A DNA stretch of 64,000 bases from Flavobacterium piscisymbiosum (GTDB lineage Bacteria > Bacteroidota > Bacteroidia > Flavobacteriales > Flavobacteriaceae). Location: assembly GCF_020905295.1 (NCBI RefSeq), contig NZ_JAJJMM010000001.1:2418001-2482000 (forward strand), written 5' to 3'. Made by a program: the position numbers and the translations under genes. The notes under the pieces are model-generated. The model saw only the letters and a list, made by a program, of their open reading frames with translations, had not been told where the DNA came from and searched no databases. The number at the start of each line of letters is the position of its first letter. The first letter of the stretch is position 1. This document shows positions 19,675 through 29,198 of the stretch, piece by piece.

Positions 19675-22600
19675 TTATTTTTTTATAATTTCGATTTTAT
19701 ATGCTGTACCACTTGTCCACTTCATTAATTTATCCACTTTGGAGTAATGAGACATAGGTGTATAAAATCTACAACTAGTTAAACTATCTGTACCTCCATT
19801 TTTATTCGTTTTTGTTAGAGGGTGTGAAAGCAAATGTTTGGAGTTTCTTTTCCATTTTAATTCAGTAACACCTTTCATCGATATTGACCTACTTAAACCA
19901 AATGGTTGCTCTTTGGAAGAGATAGCTTCAATTGTTGTAACCACATCATTTTCTTCATCATAACCTGTAATTACTCCAGTATGCCCCATTCCTCCACTTA
20001 AATTTTTCCATATAAAAATATCTCCTACTTGTGGTATGTAAGTTAAACTATCATGTTTTACTAAATAGCTAAGTTTATCTTGAGTGTAGTCATAAAGTAC
20101 TGCGGTACCTGCAGCCCATCCTTTTGAACACCATTCTATTTTTGCGAGGTATCTACATATAAGTTCGGAACAATCCATGGTATTTTCACCAGTAGCTAAT
20201 GTTCTATTCTGGTCATTTTCATAAGGAACTTTATAGGCCACACCATTAGCTACATCATCTTGAGAAATAGCTTTTGTTAAAAGCCACTCAATTCCCTCCT
20301 TAATTTTCAAATCAGAATTTTCTAAATTTAAAGATGTAACTGTTTTATTTATTCCGCATTCATCAACTTTAAAAATTATTTTTGTCCCTGTATCATATTT
20401 ACCTTCTTTTCCTTTGTAGGTATATTTACCTCCTTGATATGACCCTCTTCTTTTATCTCTTGAATGAGTTTTTGAATTTATATGATCCACTAGCTCTTCT
20501 ATTACTTTAAGTTCATCTGTTCCTGCTGTAACGATTTCATTCAATCTGTTTGTTACCCAAAAACTAACGCCTGAGAGAACTGCATATTTTTCTTCTTCCA
20601 ATTTTTCAGGATGTTCTCCTGAGTAATTTCCATCCAATGTTATAAATTTTTCCTGTGGCAGTCTTAATGCCTCTCTGTGTTTATTATAAAATTTTTGAAA
20701 TTCTTCATAATTATCTCTACCTGTAACCATTATAAAACCTCTTCCTCTAAGATTAAATCCGTCTTCTGTTCCAGCTCTATTCCCTAATCTGCTTCCATAA
20801 GCATTAATTCCAATAGCTCTATCATTCAAAGCATCTCTTCTACATCTCTCTGCATTTCCACTATAATATGCCAAATCACTATTAAATAATGTTTCCTCTT
20901 TATATTTTAAACTTTCAGTTAGTATTACTAAATCGGTTTCTGTTCTAACTTGAGCAAAAAAATGTGCCTTGCGTTTACAGGTGTTTATTTGAAATTTTTC
21001 AAAATATTCATTTATATACGGTAAACATTTTTCCATGATTGATTTATTGCCATTAAAAAATACTTGCTGTAAATCTGATAAAATAATTTTCTCCTTACAT
21101 CTAGGACAATCTTTATTTGTCTGAACTTCTGCCATTTCCATATCTACCATTACAGGAACGGTACAATTGTCGATAGCTTCCGGGGTTAAAAAACCTTTTT
21201 CGACTATCAATGCTGTATTTTTAAAACAGATGAGTTGTTTTCGTAAGGCAATTTTTTCTTCTTTAGTAAAAGGAGTCTCGTCTTGTTTGGTGGCTTTTAT
21301 CCCAATGCTTTTCATATCAGGGCTTCGTACCAAACTTGCGTTAGGATAGGACATAGCAGCCAATTGATCATCTTCAAAAACATAAATCTCTTTTTTGTCA
21401 TCGTTAGGATCTTTTACTTTTCGACTTACTTGTACACTAAAGCGCACGGGGTTTACTTCGGCATCGGTCAGGTATTTTTCTTCGGGTGTGAAAGAGAATT
21501 CTAAAAGCCCGTCACTGCCCACTTTTTCTTTGTATTCCTGTATGCTTTGCAGTACTGTTATGATGCCGTTTTTTTCTTCGATACACTCAGAATGTACCAG
21601 GGTCATAACGTCGACCCTTAACTCTTCTTCCTGCATATTGGCGGTATGTACCCATATTTTATGGGTTTTGCCTTTATGGGTAAGGGTTTGCTGAACCCCC
21701 TTGCCATCTTCTTTCGAAAAAAATATATGTTTTATACTTTTATTATTGGTTACTGCCAGTTCTTCGTTACTGTCTAATACTTCTATAAATTTTGTTCCTG
21801 CTACCGGCTTGCCGTTTTTAAGGGTCATAGTCTCAGGAAGCGTTATTGCTCCCTGGCTTCCTGTCGGCATTTCTACAGTGAAAACCAAAATTATGTTTGG
21901 GTTTGGCGCTTCGCTTGTTGCGGGCAATACATTTTTTATTTTTTCTTTGTACTTGTCATCAGTAGTGATTTTAAAAGAGCCTTTGCCTTTATCGTTAAGG
22001 GTGATCTTTTTTTCTTCGAGCATGTATTTTGCGGGCTCTAAGTAAAAAGATTCATTTGCTCCTTTTACCCAGACTTTTATGGTGATGGGTTGGTTTTCTA
22101 ACCCTGCAATTTCTACAAAGGCATGGGTTTCTTCATTATAGCCTGTTTCGGTACGTTTATAGCCCGTTCCATAAGCCCATGATGCACGTTTGAGTTCTGG
22201 GTTGGCTACTTTTATTTTTGCCTTTGCTTTGGTTTCAAGGGTTTGTTCTCCTGTAAGATAGGCCGCTATTTCAAACTCTCCTTCGGTGTTGAAAGTAAGG
22301 GTTCCGTCGTGATTGTCGGTCACATTATTTGGGAGTTCTAAATTGATTTTTTCATCGCCCACAAGAGGCATGATTCGGGCTGCAGTTTCGTATTTTACTT
22401 TAGCTCCTTTAGGAATCAATTGAGGCATAGTAAATTTGTCTACAGCGTTTCTTATCACTTCAAAGAAAAAACTGTCAGCCCCATTAAATATAGGTGTGTT
22501 ACCGGATTTTGCATAGGCTTCGATAACATATTTACCAAAGTAGTTATTGCCTGCCCGAGCATCATTAAAGAGAATTTGATTGATAGGTTTGTTTATGATT

Positions 22601-23985
22601 TTTTCTTTTGAAATTGCAGCACTTTCAAAAGCAGTTAGCCGTACTGCGTCTTTTTGCAAATACCATTGCATTTTAGTGCCATTGTCAGGCAAAAAATCAA
22701 CATTAAACTTACTGACCTCTACTTTGAGGTGCTCATTATATCGCAAGAGTAGGTTAGAGGTTCCTTTTACGGTATTTATTTGTAAGGATTCATGAACGGT
22801 TAATTTGGTTGTTACGGGACTTGGATCATCTGGAGATGTATAGGCCTCGATTTCGTAGTCTCCGGGGTTTTTAAAAGTAAAAACGCCTAAAAGCCCTGTA
22901 GCTATTTCTACCTTTACCAGATCCGAATTAGTATTTATCGGGCTGTTGTAAATTATTGTTTCCTGATTTGTTACAATATTTTTGTGCTTTACTCTCCAAT
23001 GGGCAATAGGGGAGGTTTCGATAAGTGTATTAGGCGGATTTAATATTTTTAATTTTTCTGCAAAAGAGCTTGCCTTAAATTTTAAGGTTAAAGGAATAGG
23101 CGTGTTTTTTACTAATGTTTTACCTGGCGCTGTAATGCCTTCGACATAATCTTTTACATATTCGATCAGTATGAAGCATTTATCTGATCCGGCAGTGTTG
23201 GCATAGGCTTCAATTCTATAGATACCTTCTTCATAATCTTTAAAAAGTTTATCCAGGGTAAATTCGATATTGGCTCCAATGCCTACAAAGGTTTTTAGTT
23301 TATTTGTAACTCCTTCACCTTTAAATATTGCCCATATTACTTTTGAAGAATCTCCTTTGCAAATGGCTTTCAATTCGAGTTTTGTTTCTAAAAGGGGGTT
23401 TGCTAATTGAAAAATATTTGTGTTGGTTGGTTTTTCTATAAAATAATATTTTCCTGTTGGTTTTTCTGCAAGGGGAGCAAGAATAGTGATTTCAGAAACA
23501 GAATCTTGTTTGGTAGGATCTGAGATTTCCCATTGCGAAGAAGTATTTTCGACCATAAATGCATCTGCTTCGAGAACATCAATAGTGTTTACTGCTTTTT
23601 TTTGACCGGTGGTAGCAAATTGAATGATACCGGCTGTAGCACCCATTGGACCATAACCAGGGCAGGTGCCTGTAGAGATATCCAGCAGTACTTTCATTCT
23701 TTTATCAAAATCTACGTTTTTATAGTAATCTTTGTATTTGATGCTGCATTTTGCTTTGCAGGGTTTTGTTGTATTTTTGTTAGGAAGATAACATTCGCCA
23801 AAACCATTTCCGTTATCAAAGCAATCTGAGTTATCATCAAGGTTGGTAGCAATGGGTTTTTCCTGAGCAAAATACTTAATCTGACTTTTTACTGTTAATG
23901 GCACTGTATTAGCCTTACTGTTATTTATTACAGAATTAGAGCAAAAACATTTAGCTCCTTCTACTATTATTTCTCCTTTTGCCAT
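19675..23985 (-). CDS. DUF4280 (PAAR-like) spike effector with peptidoglycan hydrolase modules
   Basis: A 1436-residue mosaic protein. Residues 1-140 match the DUF4280/PAAR-like domain (MAKGEIIVEGAKCFCSNS at the start, later STGTCPGYGPMGATAG), which caps the tip of contractile secretion machines. A long array of Ig-like beta modules follows, to about 950. C960-P-R-C963 marks a junction to a GH19/lysozyme-like domain (HFFAQVRTET with E1016, and RGRGFIMVTGRDNY). The C-terminus is an NlpC/P60-like papain-fold hydrolase with C1272 in MDCSELICRYL and H1335 in GMGHTGVITGY. There is no signal peptide, as expected for a T6SS or eCIS cargo. The part after about 21100 is visibly more AT-rich than the Ig region, suggesting a swapped tip. 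No secretion genes lie in this window. Confidence 0.75.
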   Translation of the reverse strand: MAKGEIIVEGAKCFCSNSVINNSKANTVPLTVKSQIKYFAQEKPIATNLDDNSDCFDNGNGFGECYLPNKNTTKPCKAKCSIKYKDYYKNVDFDKRMKVLLDISTGTCPGYGPMGATAGIIQFATTGQKKAVNTIDVLEADAFMVENTSSQWEISDPTKQDSVSEITILAPLAEKPTGKYYFIEKPTNTNIFQLANPLLETKLELKAICKGDSSKVIWAIFKGEGVTNKLKTFVGIGANIEFTLDKLFKDYEEGIYRIEAYANTAGSDKCFILIEYVKDYVEGITAPGKTLVKNTPIPLTLKFKASSFAEKLKILNPPNTLIETSPIAHWRVKHKNIVTNQETIIYNSPINTNSDLVKVEIATGLLGVFTFKNPGDYEIEAYTSPDDPSPVTTKLTVHESLQINTVKGTSNLLLRYNEHLKVEVSKFNVDFLPDNGTKMQWYLQKDAVRLTAFESAAISKEKIINKPINQILFNDARAGNNYFGKYVIEAYAKSGNTPIFNGADSFFFEVIRNAVDKFTMPQLIPKGAKVKYETAARIMPLVGDEKINLELPNNVTDNHDGTLTFNTEGEFEIAAYLTGEQTLETKAKAKIKVANPELKRASWAYGTGYKRTETGYNEETHAFVEIAGLENQPITIKVWVKGANESFYLEPAKYMLEEKKITLNDKGKGSFKITTDDKYKEKIKNVLPATSEAPNPNIILVFTVEMPTGSQGAITLPETMTLKNGKPVAGTKFIEVLDSNEELAVTNNKSIKHIFFSKEDGKGVQQTLTHKGKTHKIWVHTANMQEEELRVDVMTLVHSECIEEKNGIITVLQSIQEYKEKVGSDGLLEFSFTPEEKYLTDAEVNPVRFSVQVSRKVKDPNDDKKEIYVFEDDQLAAMSYPNASLVRSPDMKSIGIKATKQDETPFTKEEKIALRKQLICFKNTALIVEKGFLTPEAIDNCTVPVMVDMEMAEVQTNKDCPRCKEKIILSDLQQVFFNGNKSIMEKCLPYINEYFEKFQINTCKRKAHFFAQVRTETDLVILTESLKYKEETLFNSDLAYYSGNAERCRRDALNDRAIGINAYGSRLGNRAGTEDGFNLRGRGFIMVTGRDNYEEFQKFYNKHREALRLPQEKFITLDGNYSGEHPEKLEEEKYAVLSGVSFWVTNRLNEIVTAGTDELKVIEELVDHINSKTHSRDKRRGSYQGGKYTYKGKEGKYDTGTKIIFKVDECGINKTVTSLNLENSDLKIKEGIEWLLTKAISQDDVANGVAYKVPYENDQNRTLATGENTMDCSELICRYLAKIEWCSKGWAAGTAVLYDYTQDKLSYLVKHDSLTYIPQVGDIFIWKNLSGGMGHTGVITGYDEENDVVTTIEAISSKEQPFGLSRSISMKGVTELKWKRNSKHLLSHPLTKTNKNGGTDSLTSCRFYTPMSHYSKVDKLMKWTSGTAYKIEIIKK

Positions 23986-24485
23986 AATTATTTAGAATTA
24001 GTTTCTCTTTTTATATTTAAAAATGTTTCCTCTTTATAATGAAATAAAGTATCTGCCTGAATTTCGAGAATTGTATTTTATATTTATCGTTCGTAAAAGT
24101 TTAAAATTGCCATATGATTAATGGTGTAAAAATCTTATAAAAATATTTAATAATTTTTATAATAATACAATAAATACTGTTAAATGATTTATTGTTTGTG
24201 ATAAAAAACTTATTTTAATATGGCAATAAGCAAAAAGAAATAATCTAAGCTTTAGATTATGTAAAATCTGTCTTTTTAGATTAAAAAGTTTTAACTTAAG
24301 GAAGAGAGAATCAAATCGGGTTTGTAAATAACAAATTTAGGACATATGCATTTCAACCGATTTAGTTTTACTTTCGTCGACTAAATTTCGTGTTTGGGAT
24401 TTATTAGTCTAAATTTCATTCTCCTAATAAAATGGGATTAATTTGTTGGATATAATAAACTATTAAGGTTGCATTAATTCAAATT

Positions 24486-24521
24486 AAAAAAAAGCGCTAA
24501 TGATACATTAGCGCTTTTTTT
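24486..24521. terminator. bidirectional terminator-like hairpin in the 24000-24660 gap
   Basis: AAAGCGCTAATG pairs with CATTAGCGCTTT around a three-base loop, with A and T tracts on either side. The rest of the 677-base gap (23986-24662) is AT-rich and probably includes the promoters of both divergent genes. I saw no gene or clear -7 element in it. Confidence 0.75.
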
Positions 24522-24662
24522 ATGCTTTTTTCTGACGTTTTTATTGAGCAATAATTCAGGATTGAAAATTATTTTGCTTTCATCCCAACCTTTTTACGAA
24601 AAATGTACTCTATGTAAGTAAATAAGCATCTTCGAAAAGATCTTAACTTAGTAAAGTACATT

Positions 24663-25394
24663 ATGAAAAAGAAATTCACCTTAAAGATAGCAAGCCCTTG
24701 TTCTGAAAATTTTAATAAAATGATACCCAATGCAACCGGATCATTTTGTAATTCATGTGCGAAAAATGTAATCGATTTAAGTAAAAAGTCGAATACTGAA
24801 GTGGCTAAATTTATTGCAGAAACAAAAGATACAAATATTTGTGCCCGTTTGAAAGTAACACAATTAGATCATGAGTTTGAATATAATGAAGTTTCTAAAA
24901 TTAATAACCTTAAATATGCAGCAGTTGCGGCGTCACTTTTATTAGCTTCAAATGTGTCCGGACAGGAAAAAACACCGATTAAAACTGAAGTAAATTGCCC
25001 AAAACCAAGCAAACATTTAATGGGTAAAGTTGCCTATAACCATACTTCCAGACAGGAACTGGTAATCACTGTTAAAGGAAAATTATTGGATGCTACAACA
25101 AATAAACCATTTTCCCGTAAAATGTATCCAAATTTAGAACTTAGAATTAATGATTCTGAAAATGCATTTAGAATAAATGCTAAGACGGGAGAATTTTCTA
25201 TTCCTGTAAAAGTTTTAAAAAGCAACAAAAGTCTTATAGTTACAATTACTGGCGATGATTATTATCTTTCAAAAGAAATACCTTTTGCGATAGAGTCCGT
25301 TAAGAATAATGTTTTGGTACAAGATATAATTGTAGGAGAAGGAGAACTTGCTAAAGTTATGATTGCCGGAGGATTAGGGATCAACTATAAGTAA
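24663..25394 (+). CDS. Cys-motif membrane protein with carboxypeptidase-like C-terminal part, function unknown
   Basis: A 243-residue protein of a family I recognise from Flavobacterium and relatives, without known function. Residues 1-75 form a small soluble module with conserved cysteines (SPCSENF, GSFCNSCAKNVIDLS, NICARL), which could bind a metal or form disulfides. A transmembrane segment follows at about residues 84-100 (KYAAVAASLLLASNVSG), then a region resembling carboxypeptidase-regulatory beta sandwiches (VTVKGKLLDATTNKPFS). Without an N-terminal signal peptide, the Cys module should be cytoplasmic and the beta domain periplasmic. It is monocistronic and convergent with prfC across a shared terminator. 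Confidence 0.6.
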   Translation: MKKKFTLKIASPCSENFNKMIPNATGSFCNSCAKNVIDLSKKSNTEVAKFIAETKDTNICARLKVTQLDHEFEYNEVSKINNLKYAAVAASLLLASNVSGQEKTPIKTEVNCPKPSKHLMGKVAYNHTSRQELVITVKGKLLDATTNKPFSRKMYPNLELRINDSENAFRINAKTGEFSIPVKVLKSNKSLIVTITGDDYYLSKEIPFAIESVKNNVLVQDIIVGEGELAKVMIAGGLGINYK

Positions 25395-25416
25395 CATTTT
25401 GGAATTATGTCGAAAT

Positions 25417-25453
25417 AAAAAAGGCTGTCTAAAGTAATTTAGACAGCCTTTTT
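25417..25453. terminator. bidirectional terminator between convergent genes
   Basis: AAAAAGGCTGTCTAAA pairs with TTTAGACAGCCTTTTT. It is flanked by A and T tracts and can serve both the + strand gene ending at 25394 and prfC. Confidence 0.88.
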
Positions 25454-25474
25454 AATGTTTTTCTTTAAAAAAAA

Positions 25475-27064
25475 TTAATCAAATTCTGAAGTAAAGAATA
25501 ACTTCACACTTGGATATTTATTTTGGGTCATTTGAATTGTAAAGTCAGAATCAGCTAAGAAAACTAATTGACCGTATTTATCATGAGCTAAGAATTTCTG
25601 TTTAATACGTTTGAATTCTTTAAATTCATCATTTTTAGCATCGTCAGGTTTTACCCAACACGCTTTATGAACAGGGAAGTTTTCGTAAGTACATTTAGCA
25701 CCGTATTCATGCTCTAAACGATACTGAATAACCTCGTATTGAAGTGCTCCAACAGTTCCGATCACTTTACGGTTGTTCATTTCTAAAGTAAACAACTGCG
25801 CCACACCTTCATCCATCAACTGATCAACTCCTTTTTCTAATTGCTTAGCTTTCATAGGATCAGCATTATTGATATATCTAAAGTGTTCTGGAGAGAAACT
25901 CGGAATTCCTTTGAAACTCATGATTTCACCTTCTGTCAAAGTATCACCAATTTTAAAGTTTCCTGTATCGTGCAAACCTACAATGTCTCCTGGATACGAA
26001 ATATCGACGATTTCTTTTTTCTCAGCAAAAAAGGCATTCGGGCTGGAGAATTTTAAATTTTTCTTTTGGCGAACGTGGTAATAAGGTTTGTTTCTTTCGA
26101 AAGTTCCTGAAACAATTTTTATAAAAGCCAAACGGTCTCTGTGCTTTGGGTCCATATTAGCGTGGATTTTAAAAACAAAACCGGTCATTTTTTCTTCAGT
26201 AGGATCTACTAAACGAGTTTCAGAATCTTTTGGTCTAGGAGACGGAGCGATCGTTACGAAACAATCTAATAATTCGCGAACTCCAAAATTATTCAAAGCT
26301 GAACCAAAAAATACAGGCTGTAATTTTCCGTCTAAATAATCCTGACGATCAAATTTTGGATATACTTCGTCAATTAACTCTAATTCTTCACGTAATCTGT
26401 CAGCTGGTTTTGCACCAATAATTTTTTCTAGTTCAGGGCTTTGAACATCAGAGAAGGCAATAGTTTCTTCGATGTTTTTACGGCTATCTCCACTAAAAAG
26501 ATTAATGTTTTGCTCCCATAAATTATAAATTCCCTGAAAGTCATAACCCATACCAATAGGGAAACTCAAAGGAGTAACTGTAAGTCCAAGTTTTTGTTCT
26601 ACTTCATCCATTAAGTCAAAAGCATCTTTTCCTTCACGGTCTAATTTATTGATGAAAACAATCATCGGGATATTCCTCATTCTACAAACTGCGACTAATT
26701 TTTCAGTTTGTTCCTCAACCCCTTTTGCAACGTCGATTACAACGATAACACTATCAACAGCGGTTAAAGTTCTAAAAGTATCTTCGGCAAAATCCTTGTG
26801 TCCCGGAGTATCAAGAATGTTGATTTTTTTTTCTTTATAATTAAAAGCAAGTACAGATGTCGAAACCGAAATACCTCTTTGGCGTTCGATTTCCATGAAA
26901 TCACTCGTTGCTCCTTTTTTTATTTTATTGTTTTTTACAGCTCCTGCTTCCTGAATTGCCCCTCCAAATAACAATAACTTCTCTGTTAATGTTGTTTTAC
27001 CGGCATCGGGATGCGATATAATTCCAAATGTTCTTCTGCGTTGTATTTCTTTTAAAAAGCTCAT
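25475..27064 (-). CDS. prfC: peptide chain release factor 3
   Basis: The 529-residue RF3 is a GTPase that recycles RF1/RF2 after peptide release. The G motifs are SHPDAGKTTL (G1), RGISV (G2), DTPGHKDFAED (G3) and FINKLDREG (G4). The C-terminal RF3 domain includes VGALQYEVIQYRLEHEYG, which separates it from EF-G and LepA. Length is normal. It is a single gene with a -7 element upstream at 27084-27091. Confidence 0.98.
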   Translation of the reverse strand: MSFLKEIQRRRTFGIISHPDAGKTTLTEKLLLFGGAIQEAGAVKNNKIKKGATSDFMEIERQRGISVSTSVLAFNYKEKKINILDTPGHKDFAEDTFRTLTAVDSVIVVIDVAKGVEEQTEKLVAVCRMRNIPMIVFINKLDREGKDAFDLMDEVEQKLGLTVTPLSFPIGMGYDFQGIYNLWEQNINLFSGDSRKNIEETIAFSDVQSPELEKIIGAKPADRLREELELIDEVYPKFDRQDYLDGKLQPVFFGSALNNFGVRELLDCFVTIAPSPRPKDSETRLVDPTEEKMTGFVFKIHANMDPKHRDRLAFIKIVSGTFERNKPYYHVRQKKNLKFSSPNAFFAEKKEIVDISYPGDIVGLHDTGNFKIGDTLTEGEIMSFKGIPSFSPEHFRYINNADPMKAKQLEKGVDQLMDEGVAQLFTLEMNNRKVIGTVGALQYEVIQYRLEHEYGAKCTYENFPVHKACWVKPDDAKNDEFKEFKRIKQKFLAHDKYGQLVFLADSDFTIQMTQNKYPSVKLFFTSEFD

Positions 27065-27083
27065 ATTTCGTATAAATAGGTTG

Positions 27084-27091
27084 CAAAAGTA
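27084..27091 (-). promoter_or_regulatory. candidate prfC promoter, -7 element
   Basis: On the minus strand the sequence reads TACTTTTG, fitting TAnnTTTG, 20 bases before the prfC start codon. A clear -33 element was not found. Confidence 0.45.
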
Positions 27092-27169
27092 CTATTAATT
27101 ACGGCTTAATAAAAATATTCACTTCTTAAATTAGGAAGTCTTTTGTTTTATTAAAGCGAAGTTGTAAGC

Positions 27170-27201
27170 AAAAAATAAGGCTGTCTTTTTAGAACAGCCT
27201 T
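27170..27201 (-). terminator. terminator after the amylase gene
   Basis: On the minus strand AAGGCTGT pairs with ACAGCCTT and is followed by a T-rich tract (TATTTTTTG). It ends transcription from the amylase gene before prfC. Confidence 0.8.
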
Positions 27202-27220
27202 AGAATTATTAATTTTAAAA

Positions 27221-28660
27221 TTATTGGTTAAGCGACCAAACAGAATATCCTTTTGGCGGACATTGAATTTTTACCCATTTATCAGCTTGTGTTGTTGGAA
27301 ACCAGGTCGATGCTCCTGTGAAATCTTTAATCTGTGCATTTGCCCAATTGGTCTGAATCCATCGTTCTTGCCAGGAGTTAGAGTTATTGATGTAAACCAC
27401 TAATCCAGGGTTTCCGTTGTACCCATTTCTTCTGGCAATATATTCATCATCATCAGCATATAAAATCGAAGTTGTACCTGTAGCTTTGTTGTTGTGAATC
27501 CAGATCAGGTTGTTTAATTTATTTTTATCCAGCCATTCTTCGTAATCTCTGTAGAATATTGTTGGATATCCTTCATGAGTTAGGATATAAGAATACGCTA
27601 GTAATTTGTTCGAAATTTCATCTGTATCGTGATTGGTAACAAATGTAACGGCTTTGTATGGATTTCTTTTCCACATCATGTCGTCGTTTAATAACGCAAG
27701 ATTATTTCCGTCGAATGCATCATTCATTTTATAGTAACACGCAAAATCGAATACAGAACTATTGGCATTATTTGCCCAGTCATTTAATACGTTTACATTC
27801 GAATCCCATAATTCTCCCACCGAAAAGCCACCTACATTAGCATTCCAGGAGTTAACAACCCAGGCACCAAATCCTTTTACGTAATCAAATCTCCAGCCGT
27901 CAAATTTCATGGTATTTTTATAATATTTACCAACACCGTCGGCTCTTAACCACAACCAATTTTGAACATTTGGAGCCGCATGGCATAAATCGGGAAAACC
28001 TCCAAAAGAGCCTTCGTCGTTATTACCGTAGCTATTTTTGTAAAAATCATTGTAAGTACGTGGAAATTTTCCAGAAGAAACTCCGCTAAAGCTGGTCCAG
28101 GTATTCGTTCCTGTAAACGGATTCGCTTCAGATTGTCCGCCACTATTGTGATTAATCACGATATCAGCATATACCTTTATATTTTCGGTATGCGCATTGG
28201 TAATTAAACTTACAAGTTCAGCTTTTGAACCAAATCGGGTTTCTACAGAACCATTTTGGTTATAATCTCCAAAATCAAAATAATCTGTTGGATCGTATCC
28301 CATAGAAAAAGCTCCGTTTTGAGCCTTAGAAGCTGGTGGAAGCCAAATAGATCCAATTCCTGCATTACCCCAGGCAGTTACTTTACTACTTACGGTATTC
28401 CACCAGTTTCCTCCGGCAGGTACATCCCAATAAAAAGCCTGCATCATAACGCCACCTCCGGGATTGTCAACATACTTTCCTGTTGATGAATTAGAAGTTC
28501 CTGTACTAAAAGGTTTTCCGTCGTGATGTGTAACATTAATGATTTCAAACTGATGACTTTCAGCTCTTGAGTCTGCTTCGCTGGTTTCGTTTTGAGAACA
28601 CGAATAGAAGAATGCAGTTGTTAATGCAAGTAAATAAATCTTTAGAATAGGTTTTTTCAT
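27221..28660 (-). CDS. secreted GH13 alpha-amylase, lipoprotein
   Basis: A 479-residue alpha-amylase lipoprotein (signal LALTTAFFYSC with the lipidated Cys at about 21). All four GH13 regions are present: DIVINHN (region I), GWRFDYVKGF with nucleophile D259 (II), SVGELWD with general acid E283 (III) and FVTNHDTDE with D345 (IV). The layout resembles the short bacterial/plant-like amylases with a small C-terminal beta domain ending in WSLNQ. It should hydrolyse alpha-1,4-glucans at or outside the cell surface. There is no susC/susD pair or other glycoside hydrolase beside it, so it is not part of a visible polysaccharide utilisation locus. Confidence 0.93.
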   Translation of the reverse strand: MKKPILKIYLLALTTAFFYSCSQNETSEADSRAESHQFEIINVTHHDGKPFSTGTSNSSTGKYVDNPGGGVMMQAFYWDVPAGGNWWNTVSSKVTAWGNAGIGSIWLPPASKAQNGAFSMGYDPTDYFDFGDYNQNGSVETRFGSKAELVSLITNAHTENIKVYADIVINHNSGGQSEANPFTGTNTWTSFSGVSSGKFPRTYNDFYKNSYGNNDEGSFGGFPDLCHAAPNVQNWLWLRADGVGKYYKNTMKFDGWRFDYVKGFGAWVVNSWNANVGGFSVGELWDSNVNVLNDWANNANSSVFDFACYYKMNDAFDGNNLALLNDDMMWKRNPYKAVTFVTNHDTDEISNKLLAYSYILTHEGYPTIFYRDYEEWLDKNKLNNLIWIHNNKATGTTSILYADDDEYIARRNGYNGNPGLVVYINNSNSWQERWIQTNWANAQIKDFTGASTWFPTTQADKWVKIQCPPKGYSVWSLNQ

Positions 28661-28813
28661 AATAAGATTTGGTTTAGGTTAGATAATAAAGTTTGTAATT
28701 TGATATTTATCAGAGGTTTTGCAATGTGTATTCGTAATTTTTTCACTCAATAATTATCAATTATTCATCTAAAGTATGTGTTTTTTGATTTGGTTTGTTT
28801 TTATAAGAAAATA

Positions 28814-28848
28814 GTTATACTACGAAAACGTTGTAGTATTGATAACTT
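28814..28848. promoter_or_regulatory. interrupted palindrome upstream of the amylase gene, possible operator
   Basis: AGTTATACTAC is followed by GTAGTATTGATAACT, which is its reverse complement apart from a four-base insertion. An AACGTT core lies between the arms, reminiscent of LacI-family sites. It is about 155 bases before the amylase start in the 538-base divergent gap (28661-29198), where nothing else except the isomerase promoter was recognised. Confidence 0.35.
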
Positions 28849-29031
28849 TTTTTATTTCATCAAAAGTTACTTCTTTTAAATTGGTGTAAAATATTTCTTA
28901 AATCGGTATTTGTGAGTGTTGTGGCAAGGATTACCACCTTTTTTTAAAGAGATTAATCTCATGGAAACAGTTGTTCTATATGAAATTCAGCTACCATCCA
29001 TATAATTTTTTGTTAATAGTATAGCCGATAG

Positions 29032-29061
29032 TTGTATTATGTAATTGAATTGTTATTTTTG
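29032..29061 (+). promoter_or_regulatory. promoter of the SurA-like gene
   Basis: TTG (29032-29034), a 19-base spacer and TATTTTTG (29054-29061) match the Bacteroidota -33/-7 consensus. The leader would be about 130 bases. Confidence 0.65.
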
Positions 29062-29198
29062 TTCGTTATAAGTTAAAAAGAACTAGATCTTAATTATTTA
29101 GTATTTTCAGTACAATATCGGGGAATACATTTAAAGTGATTGTGGTTTAAAACGAAATTCTAAAGCAAGATCTTTACATTCAAATTAAATTTAAAATA

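Noticed and set aside
21167..22045. Several + strand reading frames opposite the effector gene
   Set aside because: They are antisense shadows without start context, and the minus-strand frame is continuous with recognisable domains.
16080..23985. A complete type VI secretion locus
   Set aside because: Only a PAAR-like effector is present; no sheath, tube, baseplate or ATPase gene occurs in the window.
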